DNA from: Leptospira neocaledonica
GTDB lineage: Bacteria; Spirochaetota; Leptospiria; Leptospirales; Leptospiraceae
Direction of reading: 5' to 3'
Assembly: GCF_002812205.1 (NCBI RefSeq)
Contig: NZ_NPEA01000011.1
Location: forward strand, 62,001 to 126,000
Length of the DNA: 64,000 bases
Part shown: one piece after another, positions 16,587-25,178 of the stretch
Position numbering within the stretch: the first letter of the stretch is position 1
Layout of the letters: each line of letters opens with the position of its first letter
Position numbers and translations under genes: made by a program
Notes under the pieces: generated by a model
Told to the model about the DNA's origin: nothing
Database searches by the model: none
What the model saw: the letters and a program-made list of their open reading frames with translations, nothing else

Positions 16587-17273
16587 ATGAGTTCTAAGTC
16601 ACTGTTTAGAAATATTGTATTTACAATTTCCGTTTTTTTACTATTCCAATCCTGTTTTCTTCATCATGCAAACTTAGAAGGTGATGGTTACGGCATAAAA
16701 ACCATTTTCCGAAGATCTAAAAAACTTCCCGACACCTTTCCGATCCGATTGGAGTTCAAAAAGAAAGACAAGGAAGAAGTAATTAAAGAAGTCGGTTCTC
16801 CGCAAGTGGAGCCCTATTTTTCGAATCATATATTTAATCTTTTTAGAAAAAATCAGAAGTTCCAAATAGATCCGAAAGCAAACGCCAAAATTAGAATTAC
16901 AACAGGAGTCGATCGTGTTCAAATCCCAACCTTAACGATGCTTCCTGGCATCCTGACGCTGGGACTTTTTCCCTTTATCCAAAGATCTTATGGCAATATT
17001 CAATTTGAGTTAATTGATTCGGCAAAAAATAAAGTTATTAAGATTTATAAATATAATATAGAGCATAGATACTTTTTAGGCTGGGCTTCCATCATCCTAG
17101 GTTTGACATTACCTTTATTCAGCGATCGATTTGAACATTCCGGCACAAACGACAGTGATGTGGTCATGAAGGTGCCTTTGCTCAATTTGAATCCGATTTT
17201 ACAAAAGACGTCTTGGAATCAAAAGATTTCGCTTCTCATTTTCCTACACAAAGCTACAATTACACGTTGCTGA
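16587..17273 (+). CDS. Lipoprotein, probably the 5' part of a frameshifted gene
   Basis: ATG 16587 begins a leader ending in LLFQSC, so the product is a lipoprotein; the frame extends to 16548. The body to about residue 190 matches the layout of the lipoprotein at 10235. After DSDVVM (about 17168) the frame encodes an unrelated tail (KVPLLNLNPILQK). The +1 frame there instead gives GAFAQFESDFTKDVLESKDF, which is what the paralogue would predict, and runs straight into the CsgG-like frame ending at 17701. One base appears lost near 17165-17173 (ATGAAGGT where ATGAAAGGT would keep frame). Treat the two frames as one broken or misread gene. Confidence 0.6.
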   Translation: MSSKSLFRNIVFTISVFLLFQSCFLHHANLEGDGYGIKTIFRRSKKLPDTFPIRLEFKKKDKEEVIKEVGSPQVEPYFSNHIFNLFRKNQKFQIDPKANAKIRITTGVDRVQIPTLTMLPGILTLGLFPFIQRSYGNIQFELIDSAKNKVIKIYKYNIEHRYFLGWASIILGLTLPLFSDRFEHSGTNDSDVVMKVPLLNLNPILQKTSWNQKISLLIFLHKATITRC

Positions 17274-17701
17274 TGGATGCTCCTCAAATGGAAAGTAAGG
17301 ATATTCCGTCTTCTTTATATAACCTTCTGTTAGAACGTTTGATAAATAACGGATTTTCTCTCGTGGAAAGAGCACGATTAGATAAAGCCATTTCTGAAAT
17401 TCAATTGTCTCTTTCTGGAATTACTGATCACGAAAGATTAAAATTAGGAAAATTATTAGAAGCCGACAGACTGATTTTAGTCGATAAACTTGAAATGGAG
17501 TCCAGTGAAAATAAGTCGCAGAAACTTTCTTTCTTCGTCAGATGTGTTGATACATTAAATGGCCAGATCTTATGGATAGAAAAAGTGGACACTGAATTTA
17601 TTGCCGGGGCATATGATACTCCTCCTAGAATTAAAACAATTCTTATAGAAAGATCCGTATCAAATTTAATCCGCCGCTTGAAAGAGAATGGAGAAATCTA
17701 A
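17213..17701 (+). CDS. CsgG/FlgO-like domain, probably the 3' part of the frameshifted lipoprotein gene
   Basis: The frame encodes 162 residues with the pattern of a CsgG-type or LPP20-like lipoprotein domain: SSLYNLLLERLINNGFSLVERARLDKAI, LGKLLEADRLILVDKL, then FFVRCVDTLNGQILWIEKV. These domains recur in outer-membrane secretion channels and in flagellar and curli accessory lipoproteins. The start is a weak TTG inside the preceding frame, and the frame is open a further 50 bases upstream to about 17159. Together with the missing signal peptide this supports a single ancestral gene 16587-17701. Confidence 0.6.
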   Translation: MESKDFASHFPTQSYNYTLLMDAPQMESKDIPSSLYNLLLERLINNGFSLVERARLDKAISEIQLSLSGITDHERLKLGKLLEADRLILVDKLEMESSENKSQKLSFFVRCVDTLNGQILWIEKVDTEFIAGAYDTPPRIKTILIERSVSNLIRRLKENGEI

Positions 17702-17794
17702 TTCACATTTCGATAAGAAAGGATTAAGAATTTAAAATATATAAATCGTGCAGCAAGATAAAGAATATTGGTTCGGATTGAGAGGAAAGGATTA

Positions 17795-18658
17795 TTATCT
17801 CAATACATCATTCAAAAGTTTTCCCAACATCTGATCTTGGGTTTGAACAGTTTTTTGATTAGCCTCGTAAGATCGGTTAACTTCGATCATTTCAACCATT
17901 TCAGTTACAACGCTTACATTAGAAGCTTCTAAATAACCTTGTAGAAGGTTCGGTTCTTCTTCCAAAAGAAACGGTCTTGGTTCGCCTGATTCAGGGGTAT
18001 CGTTATAGAAAGAGTCCCCTTCCTTATCCAAATGACGAGGATTTTCTACGGTTCGGATCTTGATACGATCCAAAAGAACAGGAGTTTCGAATCTATTTTT
18101 ATCAGCGCCGACAGAATTGCGAGGATCGTTACCGATCTCACCGTTGATCCAAACTTCTCCATTCTCTTTGACCAAAAAGTTTCCACGAGCGACCTTGATC
18201 GGGCCATTCTCCCCCATCAAAGGAAAACCCTGAGGAGTCACCAAGTAACCATTCGTGTCCAAAACAAATGCGCCGGAACGGGAAAGTCTTTCGCCTCGAT
18301 TCGTTAGAACGCTGAAAAAAGCAGGATGTTCCGTGCCAGGTCTATCTTGCAGCATCATGTCGAAAGGATTATCTGTTTTCTTCACAGCACCTTGTTCGAA
18401 TCTTGTATAAATTTCATTTACCTCGGCGCCTAATCCGAGTTTGCCGACTACAGGAGCCGTGTCGAAGGAGCCCATAGGCACCTTGCCCACTCCATCTTCG
18501 CTGAATCTATGGATCAAAAGTTCAGGAAAAGTTTTGAACAACGTTGTGTCCCTTTTGAATGCAGTCTTATCCACGTTCGCAAGATTGTTGGAGATAACGT
18601 CCATGCGTGTTTGCTGCACGATCATCCCATTGGACCCGGTGTACATTCCTCTTAACAT
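17795..18658 (-). CDS. flgF: Flagellar basal-body rod protein, FlgF/FlhO type
   Basis: 287 residues from ATG 18658, which has GGAG nine bases upstream; the frame extends 55 codons further up without support. The opening [20 protein letters not shown] followed by [16 protein letters not shown] is the rod/hook N-terminal coiled-coil signature. The end ([41 protein letters not shown]) is the matching C-terminal helix that packs with it. The middle ([15 protein letters not shown]) is the FlgF/FlgG-type beta domain. In spirochaetes the equivalent gene is called flhO or flgF. It is a proximal-rod component of the periplasmic flagellum, encoded apart from the flgG-flgJ operon 7-11 kb downstream. Confidence 0.85.
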   Translation of the reverse strand: MLRGMYTGSNGMIVQQTRMDVISNNLANVDKTAFKRDTTLFKTFPELLIHRFSEDGVGKVPMGSFDTAPVVGKLGLGAEVNEIYTRFEQGAVKKTDNPFDMMLQDRPGTEHPAFFSVLTNRGERLSRSGAFVLDTNGYLVTPQGFPLMGENGPIKVARGNFLVKENGEVWINGEIGNDPRNSVGADKNRFETPVLLDRIKIRTVENPRHLDKEGDSFYNDTPESGEPRPFLLEEEPNLLQGYLEASNVSVVTEMVEMIEVNRSYEANQKTVQTQDQMLGKLLNDVLR

Positions 18659-19185
18659 TCTTCTTTCTCCTGCTCCTTTTAAGAATCGGAGTTTTTCAAA
18701 AATCCCATTACGCTTTTGAAGACATAAAAAGAAAAAATAAGAAGGAGTTCCTACTAAAATCGGGGGTTTGGCCGCCTCCCGCTGATAGCGAGACCGGGTT
18801 GCTACGGTTTTTTGAGGACCCATAGGGAGCGAAAAACCCGTAGGGTTGCTGAATGCAATGAAGCAAAATCTTTATCGGACACCATTGCTTTAATTAGCGC
18901 AGAAGCGAGCCCGCCTCGTCCCACCTTCGGTGGGACAAGCCCTCCGCATCCCTGGCGGGAACAAGAACTCAAACTTGTCTATGAAAATGTATCCCTCTCT
19001 TTGTAGGAACTCCAACAAAACCCCAGCTGCAAAAAGGCTTGTGAAAATCAAAATTTCATGATAGAGACGGAAATCGCCTTCTCCCACAACCCCACCCCCC
19101 ATTCCCGACGATGGGTGGGGGTCGATTCATTGCACCGTGGGAATTCCTACAAAACCCCGGATTTTGTCTCATTCCTAAAAAATCT
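18659..19185. repeat. Repeat-rich non-coding spacer
   Basis: No credible gene lies here. It holds three near-palindromes of one 16-bp family: 18740-18755 (AGAAGGAGTTCCTACT), 19002-19017 (TGTAGGAACTCCAACA) and 19136-19151 (CGTGGGAATTCCTACA), the last two each followed by AAACCCC. It also has a perfect 8-bp hairpin with a UUCG-type loop (GTCCCACC/GGTGGGAC, 18918-18936), a long imperfect stem around CTACGGTTTTTT and AAAAACCCGTAG (18798-18848), and a G/C-run dyad at 19090-19122. The short frames that cross it are compositional artefacts of these repeats. Confidence 0.6.
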
Positions 19186-19214
19186 TTGACATCTCTTGTT
19201 CTGAGGACTATTTA
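19186..19214 (+). promoter_or_regulatory. Candidate promoter of the ATP-grasp operon
   Basis: A perfect TTGACA (19186-19191) is followed after 17 bases by TATTTA (19209-19214). Transcription would begin around 19221, at most a few bases before the ATG at 19223, which would make the message leaderless or nearly so. The alternative is an undetected promoter further upstream in the repeat-rich spacer. Confidence 0.35.
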
Positions 19215-19222
19215 TCCAGGGG

Positions 19223-20473
19223 ATGAAGAAAAAAGGGTATTTTCTCTCCTTAGGAGCTGGTAAAAATCAGGTACCCTTGATCTCTGCTGCCAGGGCCCTG
19301 GGTCTGGAAGTAGCTGCGGTCGATAAAAACGATAAAGCTCCCGGGTTTGCTATGGCGAGCCTGAGGATTATCGAATCTACTTTCGAATACAGAAGGATCT
19401 TAAGAGCGGTCGCAGAAAATCCCCTGCCGACTCCAATCATCGGACTCGGCACAAGATCTTTCGGAAAGGCAACGTATAGCACAGCCTACCTTGCAGAAAA
19501 ATTAAAACTGAAGTATGCAAGCACCGAATCCGTATTAAAATTTTCTGATAAACAAATTTTAAAGGAAACCTTAGCTCCCAAAGGGATTCGAGTTCCAAGA
19601 GAGATCCCAGCTTCCGAAATCAAAGCAAAGTCAAAATCCTTTTCTTATCCCTGGATCTTAAAACCTAGCCAAGGAAGTGGCAAATCCGGAATCCAACTCG
19701 TGGAATCCGATTCAGATTTAAAATCTATTTCTAATTTAATATCCCCTAAAAAACAACCCAAGTCAAAAATTGCCGCAAATTCTCCTCATCCGGAGACTTG
19801 GCTTTTAGAAGAGTATATTCCAGGCCCCGAATATACCGTTTTGGGATTAGTGGATGATTCCGATTTTCATCTGGTAAATATTTCTTTGAAGGAAACTTCT
19901 TCTTTTCCTCCTTTTTTAGAAGCAGCTCATAGACTTCCCTTCCCTAAATCCGAATTGGAAGGCGAAATAAAAATGTTATGCAGAGCGATTGTAAAAGCAA
20001 CCGGCTTAAAGAACTGTCCTTTCGTAGCCGAATTCAGATCGGATGAAAATGGAGAACTTGTTTTGATAGAAGCCGCTCCCGAAGTGGGTGGAGAATATCT
20101 AGCAGATGTCCTAGTGCCAGGTTATTCCGGTTACGATTATTTTACGAATCTGGTCAAACTTTTGGTGGGAGAACCGATCGTTCCTCCACCTTCTAGTTTA
20201 GAAATTCCTAAAAAACTAAAATCTCAAGTTCGTTTTGATATCCCACCTAGGGGAGTTTCTGTTCTGAAGTCCTGGGAAAATTTTCCTACAAATTATGGAG
20301 AAACAATTCTTTTGAACCAAAACCTGAAGGAGCCCGGTTCTAAACTGGATACTTCTTTGGGAAATGAAACGAGAACCAGAGTTCTTTGTTTAAAATCAAA
20401 AGTATCTTCATCAGAAGAAGAATGGAATGGCAGCGTAAAAAATCGTTTGAAGGCTGAATATGAAGCCCGCTGA
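19223..20473 (+). CDS. ATP-grasp domain ligase
   Basis: 416 residues. The N-terminal pre-ATP-grasp Rossmann domain (YFLSLGAGKNQVPLISAARALGLEVAAVD) is followed by the ATP-grasp fold. FSDKQILKETLAPKGIRVP is the clamp helix, YPWILKPSQGSGKSGI is the phosphate-binding glycine loop, LLEEYIPGPEYTV is a nucleotide-binding strand, and LVLIEAAPEVGGEY holds the magnesium-binding residues. Such enzymes join a carboxylate to an amine or thiol through an acyl phosphate, as in peptide, purine and small-metabolite biosynthesis. The substrate is unknown. It starts a four-gene operon and overlaps the next gene by 14 bp. Confidence 0.82.
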   Translation: MKKKGYFLSLGAGKNQVPLISAARALGLEVAAVDKNDKAPGFAMASLRIIESTFEYRRILRAVAENPLPTPIIGLGTRSFGKATYSTAYLAEKLKLKYASTESVLKFSDKQILKETLAPKGIRVPREIPASEIKAKSKSFSYPWILKPSQGSGKSGIQLVESDSDLKSISNLISPKKQPKSKIAANSPHPETWLLEEYIPGPEYTVLGLVDDSDFHLVNISLKETSSFPPFLEAAHRLPFPKSELEGEIKMLCRAIVKATGLKNCPFVAEFRSDENGELVLIEAAPEVGGEYLADVLVPGYSGYDYFTNLVKLLVGEPIVPPPSSLEIPKKLKSQVRFDIPPRGVSVLKSWENFPTNYGETILLNQNLKEPGSKLDTSLGNETRTRVLCLKSKVSSSEEEWNGSVKNRLKAEYEAR

Positions 20474-21095
20474 TCACCCTTCCAAAGAAGCATGGGAAAC
20501 TCATTATACTAGACCTAAGGCAAAACTTTCTTATCCGGATGAAAACTTAGTTCGAATGATCTCTAAGTTTCCACCTTCTTCACCTTCTCCTAAGGCTTTG
20601 GATTTTGGGACCGGTTCCGGAAGACATTGTGTTCTTCTAAAGGATTTCGGTTATGAAGTATATGCAGCAGATTACAGTGAAAATTCCATCCAGTCAGTTA
20701 AAAAATCTTATCCTTGGACCAAAACGTTTTTATTGAATACTCCTCCCTATCCTTTTGAGAAGGAAGAGTTTGATCTGATCGTTAGCTGGGGAGTCCTGCA
20801 TTACAATTCTCCGGACCTCGCAAAATCCATGTTAGACGATACCTTTCGTATTTTAAAAAAAGGTGGGTATCTCGCGGCTTCCGTAAGAGCAGAAGGCGAC
20901 ACTCATCTTAAAGCGGAAAAAGGCAAAATCGGAACTGCAGATCTTGCCGGTGGCGTAACTTGGTTTTATACTAAAGAAGATGTGCAAGATCTTCTTCAAA
21001 ATTTTTCTTCCTTCGAACTGGGTTATACGGAAAGAACTCCATTAGGAAAATTGGATGAGAGGATTTGTCATTGGATCTTTCTCGCCAAAAAATAA
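20460..21095 (+). CDS. Class I SAM-dependent methyltransferase
   Basis: A 211-residue single-domain methyltransferase. ALDFGTGSGRHCVLLKDFG (about 46-64) is the SAM-binding motif I, YEVYAADYSENSI is motif II, FDLIVSWGVLHYN is motif IV, and ILKKGGYLAASV is the post-motif strand. It resembles tellurite-resistance/TehB-like and other small-molecule methyltransferases in size; there is no DNA or RNA recognition domain. Both ends overlap neighbouring genes (14 bp upstream, 31 bp downstream), so its dose is tied to the ATP-grasp enzyme and the second methyltransferase. Confidence 0.82.
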   Translation: MKPADHPSKEAWETHYTRPKAKLSYPDENLVRMISKFPPSSPSPKALDFGTGSGRHCVLLKDFGYEVYAADYSENSIQSVKKSYPWTKTFLLNTPPYPFEKEEFDLIVSWGVLHYNSPDLAKSMLDDTFRILKKGGYLAASVRAEGDTHLKAEKGKIGTADLAGGVTWFYTKEDVQDLLQNFSSFELGYTERTPLGKLDERICHWIFLAKK

Positions 21096-21958
21096 TCCAA
21101 GAAGAATGCCCATTGGAAGGGGACTGTAACTGGGAACCCTTGTACAAATCCGAATTCGGTAATTTCGATCTTTCTATCCAAATTTGTAAAACCTGCGGCT
21201 TCCAAGCTCAATTCCCAAGACCTGAACCAGAATCATTATATACCGAAGAATATTATACCGGTAATCAGGAATTCACATATAGAGACGAAAGGCAGACTGA
21301 AAAATTCGATCGATATGTTTGGTTTGCTCGTTTAAAAAATATTTCCAAGTTCAAATCTTCTGGCAATTTTTTAGACATAGGATGTTCCTTCGGTGGATTT
21401 TTAGAATGCGCTAAAGAAAAAGGATTCGTGCCTTACGGTGTGGAAATTTCTCCCTTCTCCGCAAAACAAGCAGAATCGAGAGGTTTCAAAGTATGGCAGG
21501 GCCAATTTTTAGACGCAGATCTTCCGGAAAATTTTTTCGATGTCATCACTCTAATAGAAGTGATCGAACATTTGGAAAACCCTAAAGAAGTATTTAATAA
21601 ACTTTCCAGGATTCTAAGGCCAGGTGGTTTACTTCTGATCCAAACCGCGAATTTTGATGCCTGGCAGGCCATAGAAGCAGGTAAAAAATATCACTACTAT
21701 CTACCCGGTCACGTGTATTATTATTCTGCCAAAAACCTTCGTAAAATTCTTGCCATACGAGGATTCGAAAGACAGATTACTTACCTCGGAGTGGACTTCC
21801 CCCTTTCCGCTAAACTTTTAAAATCCAGGGGAAGTTTTTCCAAATGGAAGGATTATTTAAAATGGCTCCGGATCTCATTCTACCATTTTAAAAGTAAACT
21901 TACCAAAAAAGGAATCCCGCTCACATCTTCTATGGTGCATTACGCGATTAAGAAATGA
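21065..21958 (+). CDS. SAM-dependent methyltransferase with N-terminal cysteine (zinc-ribbon-like) motif
   Basis: About 297 residues. The N-terminal 70 residues carry cysteines as ECPLEGDC and QICKTCG, spaced like a zinc ribbon, followed by YTEEYYTGN. That combination is common in methyltransferases acting on nucleotide sugars or cell-envelope glycans. The methyltransferase core follows: FLDIGCSFGGFLECAKEKG (motif I), FVPYGVEIS, FFDVITLIEVIEHLE (motif IV) and ILRPGGLLLIQT. HYYLPGHVYYYSAKNL is the usual segment after motif VI. The start codon is a TTG (21065 or 21071) inside the upstream gene. The substrate is not identifiable. Confidence 0.8.
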   Translation: MSLDLSRQKIIQEECPLEGDCNWEPLYKSEFGNFDLSIQICKTCGFQAQFPRPEPESLYTEEYYTGNQEFTYRDERQTEKFDRYVWFARLKNISKFKSSGNFLDIGCSFGGFLECAKEKGFVPYGVEISPFSAKQAESRGFKVWQGQFLDADLPENFFDVITLIEVIEHLENPKEVFNKLSRILRPGGLLLIQTANFDAWQAIEAGKKYHYYLPGHVYYYSAKNLRKILAIRGFERQITYLGVDFPLSAKLLKSRGSFSKWKDYLKWLRISFYHFKSKLTKKGIPLTSSMVHYAIKK

Positions 21959-24207
21959 ATTCTCATCCGAATACTAAGTACAGTAGATTTTTCGACTATA
22001 TCCCGGACGCAGGTTTAGGGCGAAAACTGAATTTCACAGTCCGTGTTCTGGCGGCTTCTGCCTATCGTTTTGCCAAAGACGAATGTCTCATCAAGGCGTC
22101 AGGTATTTCTTATACTACGATCGTTTCTTTGATCCCGATGCTTGTAGTGGCACTTTCTCTTTTGACAATTACTTCGGGGTTGGACAATCGTAAGGAAGAA
22201 ATATTCGATAAAATTAATGCATTTTTTCTAGTCAGTAATATTAACTTGGATATCAATCCTTACTTGGATACTTTAGGAGAATTGATCGATGCAGCTAGAC
22301 AAATAGGTGCGATCGGTTTTATTCTTTTAGTATTCTCCGCAACCACAGTATTAAGATCATTAGAAAACTCCTTTAACTCTATCTGGAGGATCGAAGAAAA
22401 AAGATCCGTTCTACAAGAATTCGTATTTTACTTTTTTGTTCTTTCTATCGGCCCTCTTCTTCTTGTGATCGGAGACAATCTTGCTAAAAAAGTGACCGAT
22501 GTATTTCGTCCTCCTCATTATCTGAGTATGGACAAGGATCTAGAAAATCATATCTGGATCTCCGGAGAGAATGGTACACTCTTTCGCATGGACTCCGGTC
22601 TCAAACAGGATTATTATTTAGATGAAAAAGACATCGATCTAAAGAATATCCGTTGTCTGGATTCCTTCGGAGTTCGTGTGGACTTTTGCGAAAAGCCAGA
22701 TATTTCCAAGGAAAATTTTGTCCGAGTTTCCGTGAAGGACGGAAAAGTATATGCTCTTTCAGAAAAAGGGTTATTTCTTTCCAAACCTGTAGACGGTTCC
22801 GTATGGAACGCGATTTATTTCGATAATTCAAATTTTAAAGATTTTGAATATATTAACGAAGGAAATTTTTATTTAATCTTCTCCAACGGAGAAGTCCTAC
22901 ATTTTTTCACTCAAGGAAGAAGTTACAAACCAGTATTCGCGAATGTTTTGAAGATCCGTGCAAATCGGGTCTATTTTCCGGAACCTTATCTAGGTTATAT
23001 CGTGGATGAAGACGGGAATGTTTGGAAAAGCGAAGACGGCGGCTATACTTGGAACGCCACAAAAATCACCGGCCATGGACTGAAAGATATCCATAGGATT
23101 CGGCCTGGCGAGTTTTTTGTTACGGGAGAAAGAGGTTCAGTTTTCAAAACGGAAGACGGTGGATACTCATGGAAAAATCTCAGTCACAAAAGATATACAT
23201 TCACCAAGGTTTGGTCCATAGAAAATGAAGAATCCGCAGATATTTTCCTTTTGGATGCTCTCGGAAATATCCTAGTTTCTATAGACGGAGGGGAACATTG
23301 GAATACTTTTTATATTCCCGCAAAAGGGAAAGTATTCGCCTCCGGATTACTCGACAGAAGTGAAAACGGAAGATTCAGATTATTGAATATTGGAGAATAT
23401 AAAAAGATTAGTCTTTCGGAATACAAGGATGTCAAATACGAAACAATCATACTCCAAGGAGGAGAGTCAGTATTCTCACCTTATAATATTCTAAAATTTT
23501 TCTTTCCATTAATTGGGATCTGGCTCTTCTTCTTAGCATTATTTACTTTAATCCCGAACACAAAGGTCCCAATCCGTGCCTCATCTTGGGGTGCTGGATT
23601 TACCAGCGTGATTTTTTTGGTCTTTCTTTACGGATTCCAGGTATATATCACTTCCTTCTCCGAAACAACAATGATTGTATATAAGGCATTAGCCTCCATT
23701 CCTATCTTCTTGATCGGAGTATATTCCTTATCATTGATTGTTCTATTCGGCGCAGAGGTAACTGCTTGTGTGCAATATCCTGAAAGATATTACGCACCAT
23801 TCCAATTGATAGAAGAACATCATACTTCTTTTAGTTATGAATTCAGAAAATTAATCGGAGTTTTAAAGGCAGTCTATTCCGTTCAAAAAGAAAGTAAGAT
23901 TGCACCTCGTAATGGGGACCTTGCTATCAAATCAAGACTTCATGCAGAAGAAATCCCAAGGCTTACCAAAACATTATCCGAAGCAGGACTACTTGTAGAA
24001 ACAAATGAAGGCGGAGCCTGGTTGCCAGTGGTGTCCGGAGAAGATCTAACTCTGGGCGATTTTTATCGAAGAATACCTGAACCGCTTTTAAAAGAAGACC
24101 CTTCTTTCCATGTTTATCCGGATAAAGTGAGAGATAAAATGGATAAGGCAGAAATTTCTCTGCAAAAAGATTTGGATGCAATCAGTTTTAGGGACTTGAT
24201 TGATTAG
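21955..24207 (+). CDS. YihY/BrkB-family membrane protein with an inserted beta-propeller
   Basis: 750 residues, more than twice the usual length of YihY proteins. Residues 1-180 show the family N-terminus (KASGISYTTIVSLIPMLVVAL, ATTVLRSLENSFNSIW) with three membrane segments. About 190-500 form a beta-rich domain with BNR/Ycf48-like repeats ending in DGG-x-x-W: SEDGGYTW (359), TEDGGYSW (399) and SIDGGEHW (442). The membrane part then resumes (FFFPLIGIWLFFLALFTLIPNTKVPI, SIPIFLIGVYSLSLIVLFGAEV) and ends in a cytoplasmic winged-helix-like tail (IPRLTKTLSEAGLLVETNEGG). The propeller is in the loop expected to face the periplasm. It overlaps the preceding gene by ATGA. Family function is unsettled; older RNase BN labels are not reliable. 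Confidence 0.82.
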   Translation: MNSHPNTKYSRFFDYIPDAGLGRKLNFTVRVLAASAYRFAKDECLIKASGISYTTIVSLIPMLVVALSLLTITSGLDNRKEEIFDKINAFFLVSNINLDINPYLDTLGELIDAARQIGAIGFILLVFSATTVLRSLENSFNSIWRIEEKRSVLQEFVFYFFVLSIGPLLLVIGDNLAKKVTDVFRPPHYLSMDKDLENHIWISGENGTLFRMDSGLKQDYYLDEKDIDLKNIRCLDSFGVRVDFCEKPDISKENFVRVSVKDGKVYALSEKGLFLSKPVDGSVWNAIYFDNSNFKDFEYINEGNFYLIFSNGEVLHFFTQGRSYKPVFANVLKIRANRVYFPEPYLGYIVDEDGNVWKSEDGGYTWNATKITGHGLKDIHRIRPGEFFVTGERGSVFKTEDGGYSWKNLSHKRYTFTKVWSIENEESADIFLLDALGNILVSIDGGEHWNTFYIPAKGKVFASGLLDRSENGRFRLLNIGEYKKISLSEYKDVKYETIILQGGESVFSPYNILKFFFPLIGIWLFFLALFTLIPNTKVPIRASSWGAGFTSVIFLVFLYGFQVYITSFSETTMIVYKALASIPIFLIGVYSLSLIVLFGAEVTACVQYPERYYAPFQLIEEHHTSFSYEFRKLIGVLKAVYSVQKESKIAPRNGDLAIKSRLHAEEIPRLTKTLSEAGLLVETNEGGAWLPVVSGEDLTLGDFYRRIPEPLLKEDPSFHVYPDKVRDKMDKAEISLQKDLDAISFRDLID

Positions 24208-24223
24208 AATTTTTAAAGTTTCC

Positions 24224-25177
24224 TCAAGGAAGAGAAAATACTAAAGTATGCTTTCCTTCCTTAGGGATCAAAATTTTGACATTAGTACCTTGGTTGGAAT
24301 CCACCCGAACATTTCCTCTAATTTGTAGCACAAGACTTTCTACTAATTTCATTCCGATTCCGGTATTTCTTCCTTGAATAGGCTCCTCTAAACCTTTTCC
24401 CGAATCCGAAACGCTTAATATTATAAATTTATCATCTTGCTCCAATCGGATAAAAATTTCTCCGACTTCCCCTTCACAGAACGCGTGTTTTAGGGAATTT
24501 GTCAAAAGTTCGTTCAGTATAAGGCCCAACGGCATGGCTCGATCCGGATCCAAAGTAATACTTTGATCCATTTCTTTTGTCACCGAAATCCTATTACACT
24601 CTACTTTGTAAGTGGTTTCCAAATTTTTAATGACCGAATTCAAAATAGAATAAGCACCTATTTGGATTAGATTATTGGAATCATAAATGATCTGATGGAT
24701 CTTTGCGATGGACTGGATTCGATTTTGAGCAATCCTCAATGCTTCCGTAACACTTTCATCCTCTCTCACAGTACCTTGCATGGAAAGAAGTCCGGAAACA
24801 ATCTGCAAATTATTATTCACTCTATGATGTATTTCCGTAAGCAAAAGCGCCTTTTCTCTTAGATCGTTCTGGATCTGCCTTTGATCTTTCTCTCTTTTCG
24901 CTTGTTCCCTATGCATGGAGTCCACGTATAAAAAGATCAAAAGAAACATTACAAAAAGGTCTCTGGCAAATCCTTCATAATCGTCCAAAATATCGCTAAT
25001 GCCGGAATGTTCCAAAAAGTTAGAAATACATACGAAAAATCCGGTAGAAAGGGATGCAGCGGCAAATATACCCGGCCCAAATAAAACATGTTTTTTAAAT
25101 ATACTTCGAACCAAAAAAGATAAAGCAATCGTATACAGAGCGAAAGTTACCAGATTCATGGCAGCGATAGAGTTCAT
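24224..25177 (-). CDS. Membrane sensor histidine kinase (HisKA_2 type)
   Basis: 317 residues. Three or four hydrophobic helices fill the first 85 residues, with no large sensor domain. The dimerisation/phosphoacceptor region has EIHHRVNNNLQIVSGLL, the HisKA_2/HWE-like histidine box. The ATPase domain has LILNELLTNSLKHAF (N box), VSDSGKGL (G1) and NTGIGMKLVESLV (G2). These kinases phosphorylate a separate response regulator, none of which is adjacent. It starts 1 bp after the small membrane protein at 25179, which may be its sensing partner, and both follow the flagellar operon on the same strand. Confidence 0.82.
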   Translation of the reverse strand: MNSIAAMNLVTFALYTIALSFLVRSIFKKHVLFGPGIFAAASLSTGFFVCISNFLEHSGISDILDDYEGFARDLFVMFLLIFLYVDSMHREQAKREKDQRQIQNDLREKALLLTEIHHRVNNNLQIVSGLLSMQGTVREDESVTEALRIAQNRIQSIAKIHQIIYDSNNLIQIGAYSILNSVIKNLETTYKVECNRISVTKEMDQSITLDPDRAMPLGLILNELLTNSLKHAFCEGEVGEIFIRLEQDDKFIILSVSDSGKGLEEPIQGRNTGIGMKLVESLVLQIRGNVRVDSNQGTNVKILIPKEGKHTLVFSLP

Positions 25178-25178
25178 C

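Noticed and set aside
18812..19102. Short frames on both strands in the spacer before the ATP-grasp gene
   Set aside because: They follow hairpins and palindromes, lack ribosome sites, and their peptides are arginine/proline-rich artefacts.
21955..24207. Calling this gene ribonuclease BN
   Set aside because: That label for YihY proteins came from a misassignment; no nuclease motif is present.
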